Shown here: in pieces, positions 1 through 8,212 of the stretch | How positions within the stretch are numbered: the stretch's first letter is position 1 | Layout: the number at the start of each line of letters is the position of its first letter | Source of the DNA: an uncultured Verrucomicrobiota bacterium | GTDB lineage: Bacteria; Verrucomicrobiota; Verrucomicrobiia; Limisphaerales; UBA9464 | Direction of reading: 5' to 3' | DNA: 56,792 nucleotides | NCBI GenBank assembly: GCA_903916195.1 | Contig: CAIWVP010000058.1 | Coordinates: 1 to 56,792, forward strand | Made by a program: the position numbers and the translations under genes | The notes under the pieces: model-generated | Told to the model about the DNA's origin: nothing | Seen by the model: only the letters and a program-made list of their open reading frames with translations | Databases searched by the model: none

Positions 1-1
1 C

Positions 2-124
2 GGCAGGCCTGCCGCAAAGTCCCAGCAGGCGGCGCCGGATTGGGACGAACACTTCCGCTGGGTCCACAGCCAGGCGCCGGTGGACGAGAGACTCCTCGCC
101 GGACTTCTCCTCCGGGACCGCTGA
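2..124 (+). CDS. C-terminal end of an antitoxin-like protein (left-truncated)
   Basis: An open frame enters from the left edge and ends at TGA 122-124; only about 40 residues are visible. The tail has the pattern DWDEHFRWV...LLAGLLLRDR. In my experience such acidic/aromatic tails ending in R-rich residues are common in small DNA-binding antitoxins of PVC bacteria. The stop overlaps the ATG of the PIN-domain gene (TGATG), the usual arrangement for a type II antitoxin-toxin pair. The assignment rests mostly on this coupling; the DNA-binding part lies outside the window. Confidence 0.55.
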   Translation, partial: GRPAAKSQQAAPDWDEHFRWVHSQAPVDERLLAGLLLRDR

Positions 125-579
125 TGGACTACGCCGACACGAACTTCGTCGTGGGCCTGCATTTCCGCTCCGCCAACAGCGGGCTCGCGGAGAAATTCAT
201 GCGCCGTCATGCGGTTCCGGTCGTCGTCGGCGAGCTCACCGAGCTGGAATGCCGGGGCGTGTTCGCCCGGCTCACCGGGAAGAGCGACAGCGAGGCGTGG
301 GAACGGCTCCAGGCCCGCTTCGACGATGAGATGTGGTTGCGCCAGCCGGTGGTCTGGGACCGGGTGGCGGCGAAGGCTCGGGCGCTTTTGGACCGGTTTG
401 CCCCGCGTCTGACCGTCGGGAGCATGGACACGATGCACGTCGCCGCGGCATTGGTGGGCGATTGTCCGCGATTCCTGTCCTTCGACGCCGCCTCCAACGC
501 CCGGGTGCTCGCCGCCTCGGCCCGCCTCGCCGTCTGGCCCGAACTCTCGCCCGAGGAGAAATCCCGCGTCGTCCGATGA
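124..579 (+). CDS. PIN-domain protein, VapC-like toxin candidate
   Basis: 151 residues from ATG 124, chosen because it overlaps the preceding stop and places the first conserved acidic residue at the very N-terminus (MDYADTNF). A second acidic patch is GSMDTMHVAAAL near residue 105, followed by FLSFDAAS, matching the spacing of catalytic acidic residues in PIN-fold, Mg-dependent ribonucleases. The E of ELTELE (about residue 40) is the likely second catalytic acid. By family it would cleave RNA and be held inactive by the upstream partner. The TGA (577-579) overlaps the ATG (576) of the DUF58 gene, so the toxin is translationally coupled into the Bat-type operon, which is unusual. Confidence 0.8.
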   Translation: MDYADTNFVVGLHFRSANSGLAEKFMRRHAVPVVVGELTELECRGVFARLTGKSDSEAWERLQARFDDEMWLRQPVVWDRVAAKARALLDRFAPRLTVGSMDTMHVAAALVGDCPRFLSFDAASNARVLAASARLAVWPELSPEEKSRVVR

Positions 580-1532
580 TCCCCAAAGAGCTCCTCAAGA
601 AGATCCGCCAGATCGAGATCCGCACCAAGCGGCTCGTGAGCGAATCCCTCGCGGGCCAGTACCACTCGGCCTTCAAGGGCCAGGGGATGGACTTCGACGA
701 GGTCCGCGAGTACCAGCCGGGCGACGAGGTCCGCGCCATCGATTGGAACGTCACCGCGCGGATGAACCATCCGTTCGTGAAGAAGTTCCGCGAGGAGCGC
801 GAGCTGACGGTGATGCTGGTGGTCGACCTCAGCGGGTCCGGGATGTTCGGATCCGGCGACCAATCGAAGCGCGAGCTCGCCGCGGAGTTGGCCTCGGTGC
901 TCGCCTTCTCCGCCATCCGCAACCAGGACAAGGTCGGGCTCGTGCTCTTCACCGAGACGGTCGAGAAGTACATCCCGCCTCGGAAGGGCCGCCGGCACGT
1001 GCTCCGAGTGATCCGCGACATCCTCTACCACCAGCCGAAGTTCCGCGGCACCTCGCTGAACGGCGCGCTGGAGTTCGTGAACCGCATACTGCCGCACCGT
1101 TCGGTCGTGGTCGTCGTGTCCGATTTCCTCGGCGAGACGAACCCCAGCCGCGCCGAGGTCATGGCGCACCTCAAACGCCGCGCCGTCCATAGCGAGACGC
1201 TCGGCCGCACCTCGTCGACCGTGCTCCGTCAATCGAGCCGCAAGCACGACGTCGTCGCGGTCCAGGTGATCGACCCCTTCGAGCTCGTGCTGCCGGACAT
1301 CGGTCGGCTGGTGCTCCAGGACGCCGAGACCGGCGAGCTCGTGGAGATCAACACATCGGACGGACGCCGGAGGACGGCGTTCGCGAACCGCCAGGAGAAG
1401 ACCCAGCGCGAGCTGGACCGCCTGTTCCGCGGCGCGAAGGTGGACGCCATCCGCGTCCGCACCGACCAGCCGTACGACCGGGCCCTGGCCCGGTTCTTCG
1501 ACACCCGCGAGAAACGGAGGAGACGCGGATGA
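576..1532 (+). CDS. DUF58 domain-containing protein (Bat operon)
   Basis: 318 residues. Residues about 36-62 carry the DUF58 signature (GMDFDEVREYQPGDEVRAID), followed by a VWA-like strand with DLSGSG near residue 84, then LVLFTE and VVVVSDF. DUF58 proteins accompany MoxR ATPases and VWA proteins in Bat/MoxR operons of poorly defined chaperone or stress function. ATG 576 overlaps the PIN stop; a longer upstream frame exists but would cover the whole PIN gene. A basic insertion (RRAVHSETLGRTSSTVLRQS) sits before the conserved KHDVVAVQVIDPFE segment, which I do not expect in typical members. The MoxR partner, if present, would be upstream of the window. Confidence 0.9.
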   Translation: MIPKELLKKIRQIEIRTKRLVSESLAGQYHSAFKGQGMDFDEVREYQPGDEVRAIDWNVTARMNHPFVKKFREERELTVMLVVDLSGSGMFGSGDQSKRELAAELASVLAFSAIRNQDKVGLVLFTETVEKYIPPRKGRRHVLRVIRDILYHQPKFRGTSLNGALEFVNRILPHRSVVVVVSDFLGETNPSRAEVMAHLKRRAVHSETLGRTSSTVLRQSSRKHDVVAVQVIDPFELVLPDIGRLVLQDAETGELVEINTSDGRRRTAFANRQEKTQRELDRLFRGAKVDAIRVRTDQPYDRALARFFDTREKRRRRG

Positions 1533-2233
1533 GAGCTGTAGAAAAAAGGAGAAAGGAAAAAGGGAAAAGGCACGGACCCCGCTGCCGCACGTCTCTCTTT
1601 TGCCTTTTGCCTTTTGCCTTTTGCCTTGTCGCAGCTGCCGCGACGAACGCCGCGACCAGGGCCGTGAACAGCGCCGCGTCCTCCCCGCAGTTCCACGATA
1701 TCAAGCCGCCGCTGGAGATCGTGACCATCGGGACCTGGCTCGGCCGCATCGCCGCCGCGGCCCTGCTCGGGGCGCTGCTGTGGCTCGGTTGGTGGCTCTG
1801 GCGCCGACGCAAGCCGAGAACGGCCCGCGCGCACAGGATCCCGCCGGACGAACGGGCCCGTACCCGACTCGATGCCGCGCTCGCCCTGCTCGACCATCCG
1901 GAGCGCTTCTGCACCGCCGTGTCCGAGATCACCCGCGCCTACCTGGAGGAACGCTTCGGGCTGAAGGCGCCGGACCAGACGACGGAGGAGTTCCTCGTCG
2001 ACCTTTCCAAGAACGCCGAGCTGGACGAACGCCACAAGGAGTCCTTGGCCGGCTTCCTCACCGGATGCGACCTGGTGAAGTTCGCCAAGTTCGAGCCGGC
2101 TCGTACCGACCTCGAGGCCCTGCACGCCGCCGCGCTCGACCTCGTGATGCAGACCGCGACGGTCTCCGCTCCTGCCGCAGCGGCACCGCCGATCTTGCCA
2201 CCCTCGCTGCCTCCCGTGGGCAAAGCACCATGA
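1529..2233 (+). CDS. DUF4381-like membrane protein with repeat-derived signal peptide
   Basis: 234 residues, ATG overlapping the DUF58 stop (ATGA). After an N-terminal signal-like segment there is a transmembrane helix near residues 70-90 (IAAAALLGALLWLGWWLW) followed by RRRK, then a cytoplasmic domain with EITRAYLEERFGLKAPDQTTEEFL, the typical DUF4381 pattern. Position between DUF58 and the BatA-like gene fits such proteins in Bat operons. The first 41 residues are odd: a strongly basic stretch (residues 6-20) and then SLFCLLPFAFCLVAAAA, both encoded by a heptanucleotide inverted repeat. The true start could be later if the repeat lies in untranslated sequence, but no good alternative ATG is near. 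Confidence 0.8.
   Translation: MRAVEKRRKEKGKRHGPRCRTSLFCLLPFAFCLVAAAATNAATRAVNSAASSPQFHDIKPPLEIVTIGTWLGRIAAAALLGALLWLGWWLWRRRKPRTARAHRIPPDERARTRLDAALALLDHPERFCTAVSEITRAYLEERFGLKAPDQTTEEFLVDLSKNAELDERHKESLAGFLTGCDLVKFAKFEPARTDLEALHAAALDLVMQTATVSAPAAAAPPILPPSLPPVGKAP
1540..1628 (+). repeat. TTTTGCC heptamer array forming an imperfect inverted repeat
   Basis: Right arm (about 1598-1625) is four tandem copies of TTTTGCC. Left arm (about 1540-1571) is purine-rich and degenerate, roughly the complement of the same array (blocks such as GGGAAAAGGC pair with GCCTTTTGCC with one mismatch). About 20 bases separate the arms. The repeat is inside the 5' end of the DUF4381-like gene. Because 7 is not a multiple of 3, the array reads as the same cyclic heptapeptide in every frame: hydrophobic FCLLPFA on this strand, cationic GKRQKAK on the other. 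Confidence 0.85.
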
Positions 2234-2328
2234 ACCCGCCGCCCGCCGCCCCGGAGAAGATCCGGAAAAGAGCGCCCCTCGCCATGCGACATCCCGCGAT
2301 CCACATCCGGCGTTCCTCATCCCGATGA
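2230..2328 (+). CDS. possible 32-residue linker ORF between DUF4381-like and BatA-like genes
   Basis: ATG 2230 overlaps the TGA of the DUF4381-like gene (ATGA) and its own TGA (2326-2328) overlaps the ATG of the next gene (2325). It thus fills the only gap of this part of the operon exactly. The peptide is basic and proline-rich (MNPPPAAPEKIRKRAP...RRSSSR) with no recognisable domain. It may act only to carry terminating ribosomes to the next start, or may be chance in high-GC DNA. Confidence 0.3.
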   Translation: MNPPPAAPEKIRKRAPLAMRHPAIHIRRSSSR

Positions 2329-3323
2329 CGTTCGCATCGCCTTGGTGGCTTCTCGGCCTCCTCACCATCCCTCTGCTCGCTTGGCTCCGCGGCAAGACCG
2401 GCCGTGAGAGCGCGTTCATCTACTCCAGTCTGACGTTGGTCAAAGGCATCACCGAGCTGAGCCGCAGCCGGGCGGGCGCGTTCCTCGTCAATCTCCGTTG
2501 GTTCGCGCTGGCGCTGCTGTTCGTCGGCTTGGCACGGCCGCAGGTCGGCGGCGGACAGGCCCCGCTCCGCGCGAGCGGCATCGACATCGCCGTCGCGGTG
2601 GATCTTTCAGGCAGCATGGCGGCGGAGGACTTCGAACTGGGCGGGGAGCGGGTGAACCGCCTGACCATGCTCAAGGACGTGCTCGCCACTTTCATCGAGA
2701 ACCGTCCAGCGGACCGCATCGGCCTGGTCGCCTTCGGGACCGAAGCGTTCATCGCCGCGCCGCCGACGCTCGACCATGATTTCCTCGGACGGGTGCTCAA
2801 ACGCCTCGAGCTCGGTGCGATCGACGGCAACCAGACCGCCATCGGTTCTGCGCTCAGCGCCGCGGTGAACCGGCTCCGCGACCTGAGATCGAAGTCCCGC
2901 ATCGTCATCCTGATGACCGACGGGCAGAACAACGCCGGCAAGGTCCCGCCCCTGACCGCCGCCGAAGCCGCGCAGGCGCTGGGCGTGAAGGTCTACACCA
3001 TCGGGGTCGGCACCCGCGGCTTCGCGCCGATGCCGGCCCGCGATGCCTTCGGCCGCAAGGTGTACGTGCGCCAGGCGGTGGACATCGACGAGGATACCCT
3101 AAAGAAGATCGCCGAGAAGACCGGCGGCAAATACTACCGCGCCGACAGCACGGAGACCCTCCGGCGCGTCTACGCCGAGATCGACAAGCTGGAGAAGTCC
3201 GAACAGGAGCAGAAACGGCACGCCTACTACGAAGAGCTGATGAGCTGGTTCGTCGTGCCCGCCTTGGCGTTGCTGGCGCTGGAGCTCCTCTTGGGACAGA
3301 CCGTGTGGAGGAAACTTCCGTGA
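2325..3323 (+). CDS. VWA-domain membrane protein, BatA-like
   Basis: 332 residues. N-terminal helix (WWLLGLLTIPLLAWL), second helix about 55-70, then a VWA domain with the MIDAS motif DLSGSM at 93-98, the second motif in GNQTAIGSAL and the third in LMTDGQNNAG. The C-terminal helix (about 309-325) anchors it again. This is the BatA layout: a periplasm-facing metal-dependent VWA domain held by helices at both ends. It follows the DUF4381-like gene and precedes a paralogue. Bat proteins are linked to aerotolerance or stress in a few bacteria; the molecular role is not settled. Confidence 0.9.
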   Translation: MTFASPWWLLGLLTIPLLAWLRGKTGRESAFIYSSLTLVKGITELSRSRAGAFLVNLRWFALALLFVGLARPQVGGGQAPLRASGIDIAVAVDLSGSMAAEDFELGGERVNRLTMLKDVLATFIENRPADRIGLVAFGTEAFIAAPPTLDHDFLGRVLKRLELGAIDGNQTAIGSALSAAVNRLRDLRSKSRIVILMTDGQNNAGKVPPLTAAEAAQALGVKVYTIGVGTRGFAPMPARDAFGRKVYVRQAVDIDEDTLKKIAEKTGGKYYRADSTETLRRVYAEIDKLEKSEQEQKRHAYYEELMSWFVVPALALLALELLLGQTVWRKLP

Positions 3324-3429
3324 ACGCGGAGCCCGGAACGAGGGTCATCAAGGTCGTCCAGCCATGCCCCCCCCCTACCCCGCCCCCGGCCCCCGGCGCT
3401 GCGACCCGGCGTCCCGCATCTGATCCGTG
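3324..3429. other. short gap in the Bat operon with a C9 tract
   Basis: The only non-overlapping junction among the Bat genes. It holds an uninterrupted run of nine C at 3367-3375 followed by further C-rich sequence. No terminator or promoter is evident. A 19-codon frame (3364-3423) crosses the run but looks like chance. Confidence 0.5.
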
Positions 3430-4482
3430 ATGAACTTCGCCTCCCCCCATTTTCTCTGGCTCGCGGCCCTGCTCGGTCCGCTGACCGCCGCGTTCCTGTG
3501 GTGGACGTGGCAGAAGAAGCAGCGCGCCGTCGCGTTGTTCGTCCGCGCGCGGTTGCTCGCGCAGCTGACCGTCGGCGTCTCGCCATGGCGCCAGGTCGTG
3601 AAGCGCGTCCTGCTGGCGGCCGGGGTGGTCGCCATCCTCATCAGCCTGGCACGACCGCGCTGGGGGTACACCGACGAGGAGACCATGGCCTCGGGATTGG
3701 ACATCGTCGTGTGCTTCGATGTCTCGCGCTCGATGCTGGCGGACGATGTCGCGCCCGACCGCCTCGCCAAGGCCAAGCTCGCCGCGTTCGACCTGCTCGC
3801 CTTCAGCAAGACGGACCGCCTCGGCCTCGTCGCCTTCGCCGGCAGCGCCTTCCTCCAGGTCCCGCTCGCTCTCGACGACGAGGCCTTCCGCCAGAGCGTC
3901 CGAGCGCTCGACACCGAGGCCATCCCGGTCCAAGGGACCGCGCTGGGCGACGCCATCCGCGAGGCCGCGGCGGCGTTCACCAAGGACAGCGCCGGGGCCA
4001 AGGCCATCGTCATCATAACCGACGGCGAGGACCAAGAAGACGGTGCGATCGAGGCCGCGCGCCAAGCGGCCAAGGACGGCGCGCGCATCTTCACCCTCGG
4101 CGTCGGGACCGCGAACGGTGCCGTGCTCAAGACCCGGGACCCGTACGGCAACCCGGTCTTCATCAAGGACGAGGGCGGCAACGCGGTGAAATCGCGCCTC
4201 AACGAGGAGATGCTGCGGCAGATCGCCGAAGCGGGCGGCGGGTTCCATCTCCCGCTGCAGAACCGCAAGACGATCGAGACCCTCTACCAGCGGGGGCTGG
4301 CACCGATGCCGAAGACCGACCTCAAGTCCGGCAAGATCCGCCAGTGGACCGAGCGCTTCCAGTGGCCGCTCGGCATCGCGGTCCTGCTGCTCATCGCCGA
4401 GGTCTTGATGCCCGAGCAATCACCCCGCCCTCGCGAACCGCGGAGAACGTTCGCCCCGACGGGAAGGACGGTGGAAGCCTGA
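3430..4482 (+). CDS. VWA-domain membrane protein, BatB-like
   Basis: 350 residues from ATG 3430 (a GTG lies one codon upstream). Two N-terminal helices (about 8-26 and 58-73), then VWA with DVSRSM at 97-102, GTALGDAI and IITDGEDQEDG. The MIDAS motif keeps D-x-S-x-S. A C-terminal helix (WPLGIAVLLLIAEVL, about 310-325) is followed by a proline/arginine-rich tail. Paralogue of the preceding BatA-like protein. Its stop overlaps the start of the TPR gene (ATGA), so BatB and BatC products are probably made in a fixed ratio. Confidence 0.9.
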   Translation: MNFASPHFLWLAALLGPLTAAFLWWTWQKKQRAVALFVRARLLAQLTVGVSPWRQVVKRVLLAAGVVAILISLARPRWGYTDEETMASGLDIVVCFDVSRSMLADDVAPDRLAKAKLAAFDLLAFSKTDRLGLVAFAGSAFLQVPLALDDEAFRQSVRALDTEAIPVQGTALGDAIREAAAAFTKDSAGAKAIVIITDGEDQEDGAIEAARQAAKDGARIFTLGVGTANGAVLKTRDPYGNPVFIKDEGGNAVKSRLNEEMLRQIAEAGGGFHLPLQNRKTIETLYQRGLAPMPKTDLKSGKIRQWTERFQWPLGIAVLLLIAEVLMPEQSPRPREPRRTFAPTGRTVEA

Positions 4483-5510
4483 TGAAAATGACGCCCCCCA
4501 GCAACCGGCGGATGGACGGCATCGCGACACCCGGCAGCCACCGGATCCGCTCCTTTCGCCGCGCGCTCGCCATCGCCGCCCTGACGACCGTGCTCTGCGC
4601 ATCCACCGCCGGCGCGCGCGCGGCCTCGGCGGATTCGGCGTTGGACGCCTATGAGAAGCGGGATTTCGCCCGCGCCCGCGCCGAGTTCGAGAAACTCGCG
4701 AAGGAACGGCCGGACGACCCGCGCTACCGTTTCAACGCCGGCGATGCCGCTTACCGGATGCGCGACTTCACCAACGCCGCGGCCCACTTCGAGTCCGCGC
4801 TCACGTCGCCCGACCTCAAGCTCCAGCAGGGCGCGTACTACAACCTCGGCAACTCGCGCTACCTGATCGGCGAACAGGCCAAGGAGCCGCAGGCGAAATT
4901 GCAGGCCTGGCAGCAATCGCTCACGAATTTCAGCTCCGCCCTCGGCCTCGATCCGAAGGACACCAACGCCGCGTCGAACCTTGCCTACATGCGCCAACGG
5001 GTGGAGGAGCTGATGAAGCAGATGCCGCCGCCCCAGAAGCAGCAACCGAAAGGCGACAAGGATAAGGACAAGAAGGACAAGAAGGACGACCCGGGCAAGG
5101 ATCAGCAGCCCCCGCAACAGCAGTCCGGCGACAAACCACAAGACCCGCAGGACCAACAGAAGGACGACCCGGGCAAGGACCAGGACAAAGACCAGGCCGG
5201 AAAGAAGGGCGAGCAGGAGGACAAGAAGTCCGGACAGGCCAAGTCGGATCCCAAGAAGGACGGCAAACCGGAGCAAGGCCAGAAGGAGAAGCAACAGGCG
5301 CAGAAGCAGGACGGCAAGGAAACCGGAAAAGTAGGCGAAGACGGCGAGGCCCAGGAAGCCTCCGAAGAGACCGCCAAACCCGGTGAGATGAGCCCGGCCC
5401 AGGCCGCGCGGTTGCTCGACAACCAGAAGGCCGAAGAGAAAGCGCTCGTGTTCCAGTCGGGCAACGGCAAGGAATCCCCCGAGCAAAAACGCAGACGCAA
5501 GACATGGTGA
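4482..5510 (+). CDS. secreted TPR protein with charged low-complexity tail, BatC-like
   Basis: 342 residues. N-terminal signal peptide (RRALAIAALTTVLCASTAGARAA), then TPR-like helices (about residues 48-165, with ALDAYEKRDFARARAEFEKLA and YNLGNSRYLIGE). Residues about 180-290 are almost entirely K, D, Q, P, E and G, a disordered polyampholyte. The C-terminus ends MSPAQAARLLDNQKAEEKAL...RRKTW, resembling the conserved tail of BatC-type proteins. It starts on the BatB stop and overlaps the BatD-like start. The low-complexity block is prone to length change. Confidence 0.85.
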   Translation: MKMTPPSNRRMDGIATPGSHRIRSFRRALAIAALTTVLCASTAGARAASADSALDAYEKRDFARARAEFEKLAKERPDDPRYRFNAGDAAYRMRDFTNAAAHFESALTSPDLKLQQGAYYNLGNSRYLIGEQAKEPQAKLQAWQQSLTNFSSALGLDPKDTNAASNLAYMRQRVEELMKQMPPPQKQQPKGDKDKDKKDKKDDPGKDQQPPQQQSGDKPQDPQDQQKDDPGKDQDKDQAGKKGEQEDKKSGQAKSDPKKDGKPEQGQKEKQQAQKQDGKETGKVGEDGEAQEASEETAKPGEMSPAQAARLLDNQKAEEKALVFQSGNGKESPEQKRRRKTW

Positions 5511-7348
5511 TCCCCGCACGACAGCCGATGACGGAAGAACCCCGAGGTCCGCGACGGACTTGGCGCTCCACCTCCTGCGCCAGCGGCCTCGGCGGTGCCC
5601 TGCACCTTGCCGCGATGCTGGTGCTGGTCCTCGTCTCCTGCGGCCTCCGGCTCGTCGCGGCACCTTCGTTCACGGCGCGCATCGAGCCCGATAACGTCGC
5701 GGCCGGTGAAAGCGCCACGCTCCAGCTGGTCTTCACCGACTGCGGCCGCATCGGCGCCCCGCAGCTGCCGCCGATCGCCAACGCCACGATCCAGTTCAGC
5801 GGCAGCAGCCAGCAGTACAGCATCGCCAACGGCACCAGTTCGTCGTCGGTCGTCCACCAGTACACGGTGCAGCCCAACGCCGCCGGCACCGTCGAGATCC
5901 CGGGGCTCGCGGTCGAGGTGGACGGCAAGAGGCTCGTCAGCAACCCGGTCACCTTGCGGGTCGGCAAAGGGCTGGAGCTCTCGGAGATCGGCTTCGTCAA
6001 GGTCGTGACGCCGAAGCCCGATTGCTATCTGGGAGAGACGTTCCCGGTGGACGTGAAGTTCTATTTCCGCCAGTCGCCGCAGGATGTCGCGGCCAACCCG
6101 GTGCTGAGGATGGACGGCTTCACCATCGACCAGCAGGGCAAGCGGCAGTCCGGCCAGGAGCGCATCGGCGCCGATATCTACGGGGTCGTCACCTGGAAGC
6201 TCTCGCTCACGCCGGTGAAGACCGGCGAGCTCCCGCTCGGGCCGGCCGAGGTCGAGACGATCTTCGTGCTCCAGTCGCGCAACCGGAACCGCGACCCGTT
6301 CGCGCGCTTCTTCGGCAACGGCGGCGAGCAGCGCCGGCTGACCTTCGCCAGCGAGACCAATACCCTCCGCGTCATGGCTCCGCCCGCCGCGGGTCGTCCT
6401 GCCGGCTTCAACGGCGCCGTGGGACGCTTCACGCTCGACCTGACCGCCTCGCCCACCAACGTCTCCGTCGGCGATCCGGTCACCGTCCGGCTGAAGGTCC
6501 GCGGGCGCGGCAATTTCCGCGCGCTGCGGTTGCCGGATTTCCCTCCGGGCAAAGGGTTCCAATCCTACGCCGGAACGAACTCCTTCGAGCCGACCGACGA
6601 GCTCGGACTGGAAGGCGTGAAGACGTTCGAGCAGGTGCTGGTGCCGGAGCACGGCGACATCACGGAGGTGGCTTGGCCGCCCTTCTCGTTCTGGAATCCC
6701 GACGCGAAGCGCTACGAGACGCTCGACGAACGCCCGGTGCCGCTGAAGGTGCGCGGCTCGCTGGCGGCCCAGGTCCAGCCGGTGGGCAACATCCCGAGCG
6801 CGTCGTCCTCCCCTGCCCCTCGGCCCATGGCCAACGAGTTCCGGCCGCTCGCGACGCGGATCGGGGCGTGGTCGGAAACCGGCGCGCCGGTCGTCCACCA
6901 ACCGTGGTTCATCGGGCTGCTCGCCTTGCCGCCGACCGCTTATCTCGCGCTGGTCGTGGTCCTGCGCATCCGGTCCCGTCCGCGCGACACGTCCCGGACG
7001 GTCCGCCAACGGCAGGAGCAGAGCGCCGTCGAAGCCTTGCGGACGCTGTCGACGCTGGCACGGACCGGCGACGCGGAAGCCTTCTCTGCGGCGCTGAACC
7101 GGGCGGTCCAAGAACGGCTCGCGCTCACGCTCGGCGGACCGGCCGGCGCCTTCACCGCGGACGTGGTCGAGACGCGCCTTGTCCGGGATGGTTTCCCCGA
7201 CGAGGACGCCGAGTGCCTGCGACGGATCTTCGCGGCGCTCGACCTCGCGCGCTATTCGCGGAACGCCACCGGCTCCGAGCTGGAATCGCTCCGGACCGAT
7301 GCCGAAGCCGTCGATACCGCGCTCCGGAGATGGGAGGGAAAACGATGA
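5504..7348 (+). CDS. BatD-like protein (oxygen-tolerance family)
   Basis: 614 residues; ATG 5504 overlaps the end of the TPR gene, with ATG 5528 as an alternative. A signal helix (AAMLVLVLVSCGLRLVAAP) leads to immunoglobulin-like beta domains beginning FTARIEPDNVAAGESATLQL and repeated around residue 310 (FTLDLTASPTNVSVGDPVTV). A C-terminal helix (about 465-485, FIGLLALPPTAYLALVVVL) anchors it, followed by a cytoplasmic helical tail. This is the BatD architecture. It overlaps the following gene by ATGA. Confidence 0.85.
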   Translation: MVIPARQPMTEEPRGPRRTWRSTSCASGLGGALHLAAMLVLVLVSCGLRLVAAPSFTARIEPDNVAAGESATLQLVFTDCGRIGAPQLPPIANATIQFSGSSQQYSIANGTSSSSVVHQYTVQPNAAGTVEIPGLAVEVDGKRLVSNPVTLRVGKGLELSEIGFVKVVTPKPDCYLGETFPVDVKFYFRQSPQDVAANPVLRMDGFTIDQQGKRQSGQERIGADIYGVVTWKLSLTPVKTGELPLGPAEVETIFVLQSRNRNRDPFARFFGNGGEQRRLTFASETNTLRVMAPPAAGRPAGFNGAVGRFTLDLTASPTNVSVGDPVTVRLKVRGRGNFRALRLPDFPPGKGFQSYAGTNSFEPTDELGLEGVKTFEQVLVPEHGDITEVAWPPFSFWNPDAKRYETLDERPVPLKVRGSLAAQVQPVGNIPSASSSPAPRPMANEFRPLATRIGAWSETGAPVVHQPWFIGLLALPPTAYLALVVVLRIRSRPRDTSRTVRQRQEQSAVEALRTLSTLARTGDAEAFSAALNRAVQERLALTLGGPAGAFTADVVETRLVRDGFPDEDAECLRRIFAALDLARYSRNATGSELESLRTDAEAVDTALRRWEGKR

Positions 7349-8130
7349 ACGACCGGAAAACCGATCCGCGCGACCGCTTTGCCTCGCTCCTCGGGGCGCT
7401 GCTCTCCGCTTGGCTCTTCCTCGGCATGGCGCCGACGGCCCGCGCAGCGGAGGCCGACGCGGCCTTCGAGTCCGCCAACCGCTTGCTCGCGCTCGGCAAG
7501 GCCGTCGAGGCGTCCAAGGCCTACGAACAGATCGGCGCCGCCGGACGCACCTCGCCCGCCCTCGAACGGAACTGGGCGCAGGCCTGCTACCAGAGCGGAC
7601 GCCCCGGTCCGGCCCTCGCGCACCTGCGCCGCGCCACCCTTCTTGATCCTCGCGATGCCGACGTCCGCGCCGACCTTGCCGTCCTGCGCACCAAGATCGG
7701 CAACAGCTTGGGATCCTCGGACGATGCCGATGCCGCGTTCCGCGTGCTGAAGCTCGACGAATGGGCCTGGCTCGCGCTTGGCGCCGTCTGGATCTGGTTC
7801 GCCATGCTCGCCGCCGGCCGCGTGAGTCCGGTCGCCCACGCGGCGTTGCGCGGGTTCACGAGCGGTTCCGGAGCGGTCGCCATCGTGTTGTCCGCGCTCC
7901 TTTTCGCCGCCGTGAAGCAACGGGCGGGCGAACCGGACGCCGTCGTGCTCGCCCCGGACACGCCGGTCCGCCAGAGCCCGCTCGACGAGGCAAGAGCGAC
8001 CTTCGCCGTGCCCGCCGCCGCCGAGTTGCGCGTCCGCGACACGAAGGGCGGATGGCTGATGGTCGAGGAGACCGCCACCCAACGTTTCGGTTGGTTGAAG
8101 CAATCCGAGGTCCTGCGGATCGGCTTCTGA
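7345..8130 (+). CDS. TPR and SH3-like membrane protein, BatE-like
   Basis: 261 residues. Signal peptide ending PTARAAEA, TPR-like repeats over about residues 35-110 (LERNWAQACYQSGRPGPALAHLRRA), two hydrophobic helices (about 135-155 and 170-190), and a C-terminal SH3-like region (DTPVRQSPLDEARATFAVPAA, ...GGWLMVEE...FGWLKQSEV). TPR plus bacterial SH3 is the layout of BatE proteins. Last gene of the operon; the next gene starts 82 bases on. Confidence 0.8.
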   Translation: MNDRKTDPRDRFASLLGALLSAWLFLGMAPTARAAEADAAFESANRLLALGKAVEASKAYEQIGAAGRTSPALERNWAQACYQSGRPGPALAHLRRATLLDPRDADVRADLAVLRTKIGNSLGSSDDADAAFRVLKLDEWAWLALGAVWIWFAMLAAGRVSPVAHAALRGFTSGSGAVAIVLSALLFAAVKQRAGEPDAVVLAPDTPVRQSPLDEARATFAVPAAAELRVRDTKGGWLMVEETATQRFGWLKQSEVLRIGF

Positions 8131-8212
8131 CCGCGGCCTTCGCCGAGCAGGCCACGCCTAGGAGCATTTCCCGAAAAAACCGTTGCCGCGCCGCGGGGAC
8201 GGAGGCTTGCTC

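Noticed and set aside
333-575. Longer start for the DUF58 gene
   Set aside because: It would overlap most of the PIN gene; ATG 576 gives the normal family N-terminus and a coupling overlap.
5040-5400. Lys/Asp/Gln-rich stretch as a separate repeat element or frameshift
   Set aside because: The frame is continuous and BatC-type proteins commonly have a charged low-complexity region, followed here by the expected conserved tail.
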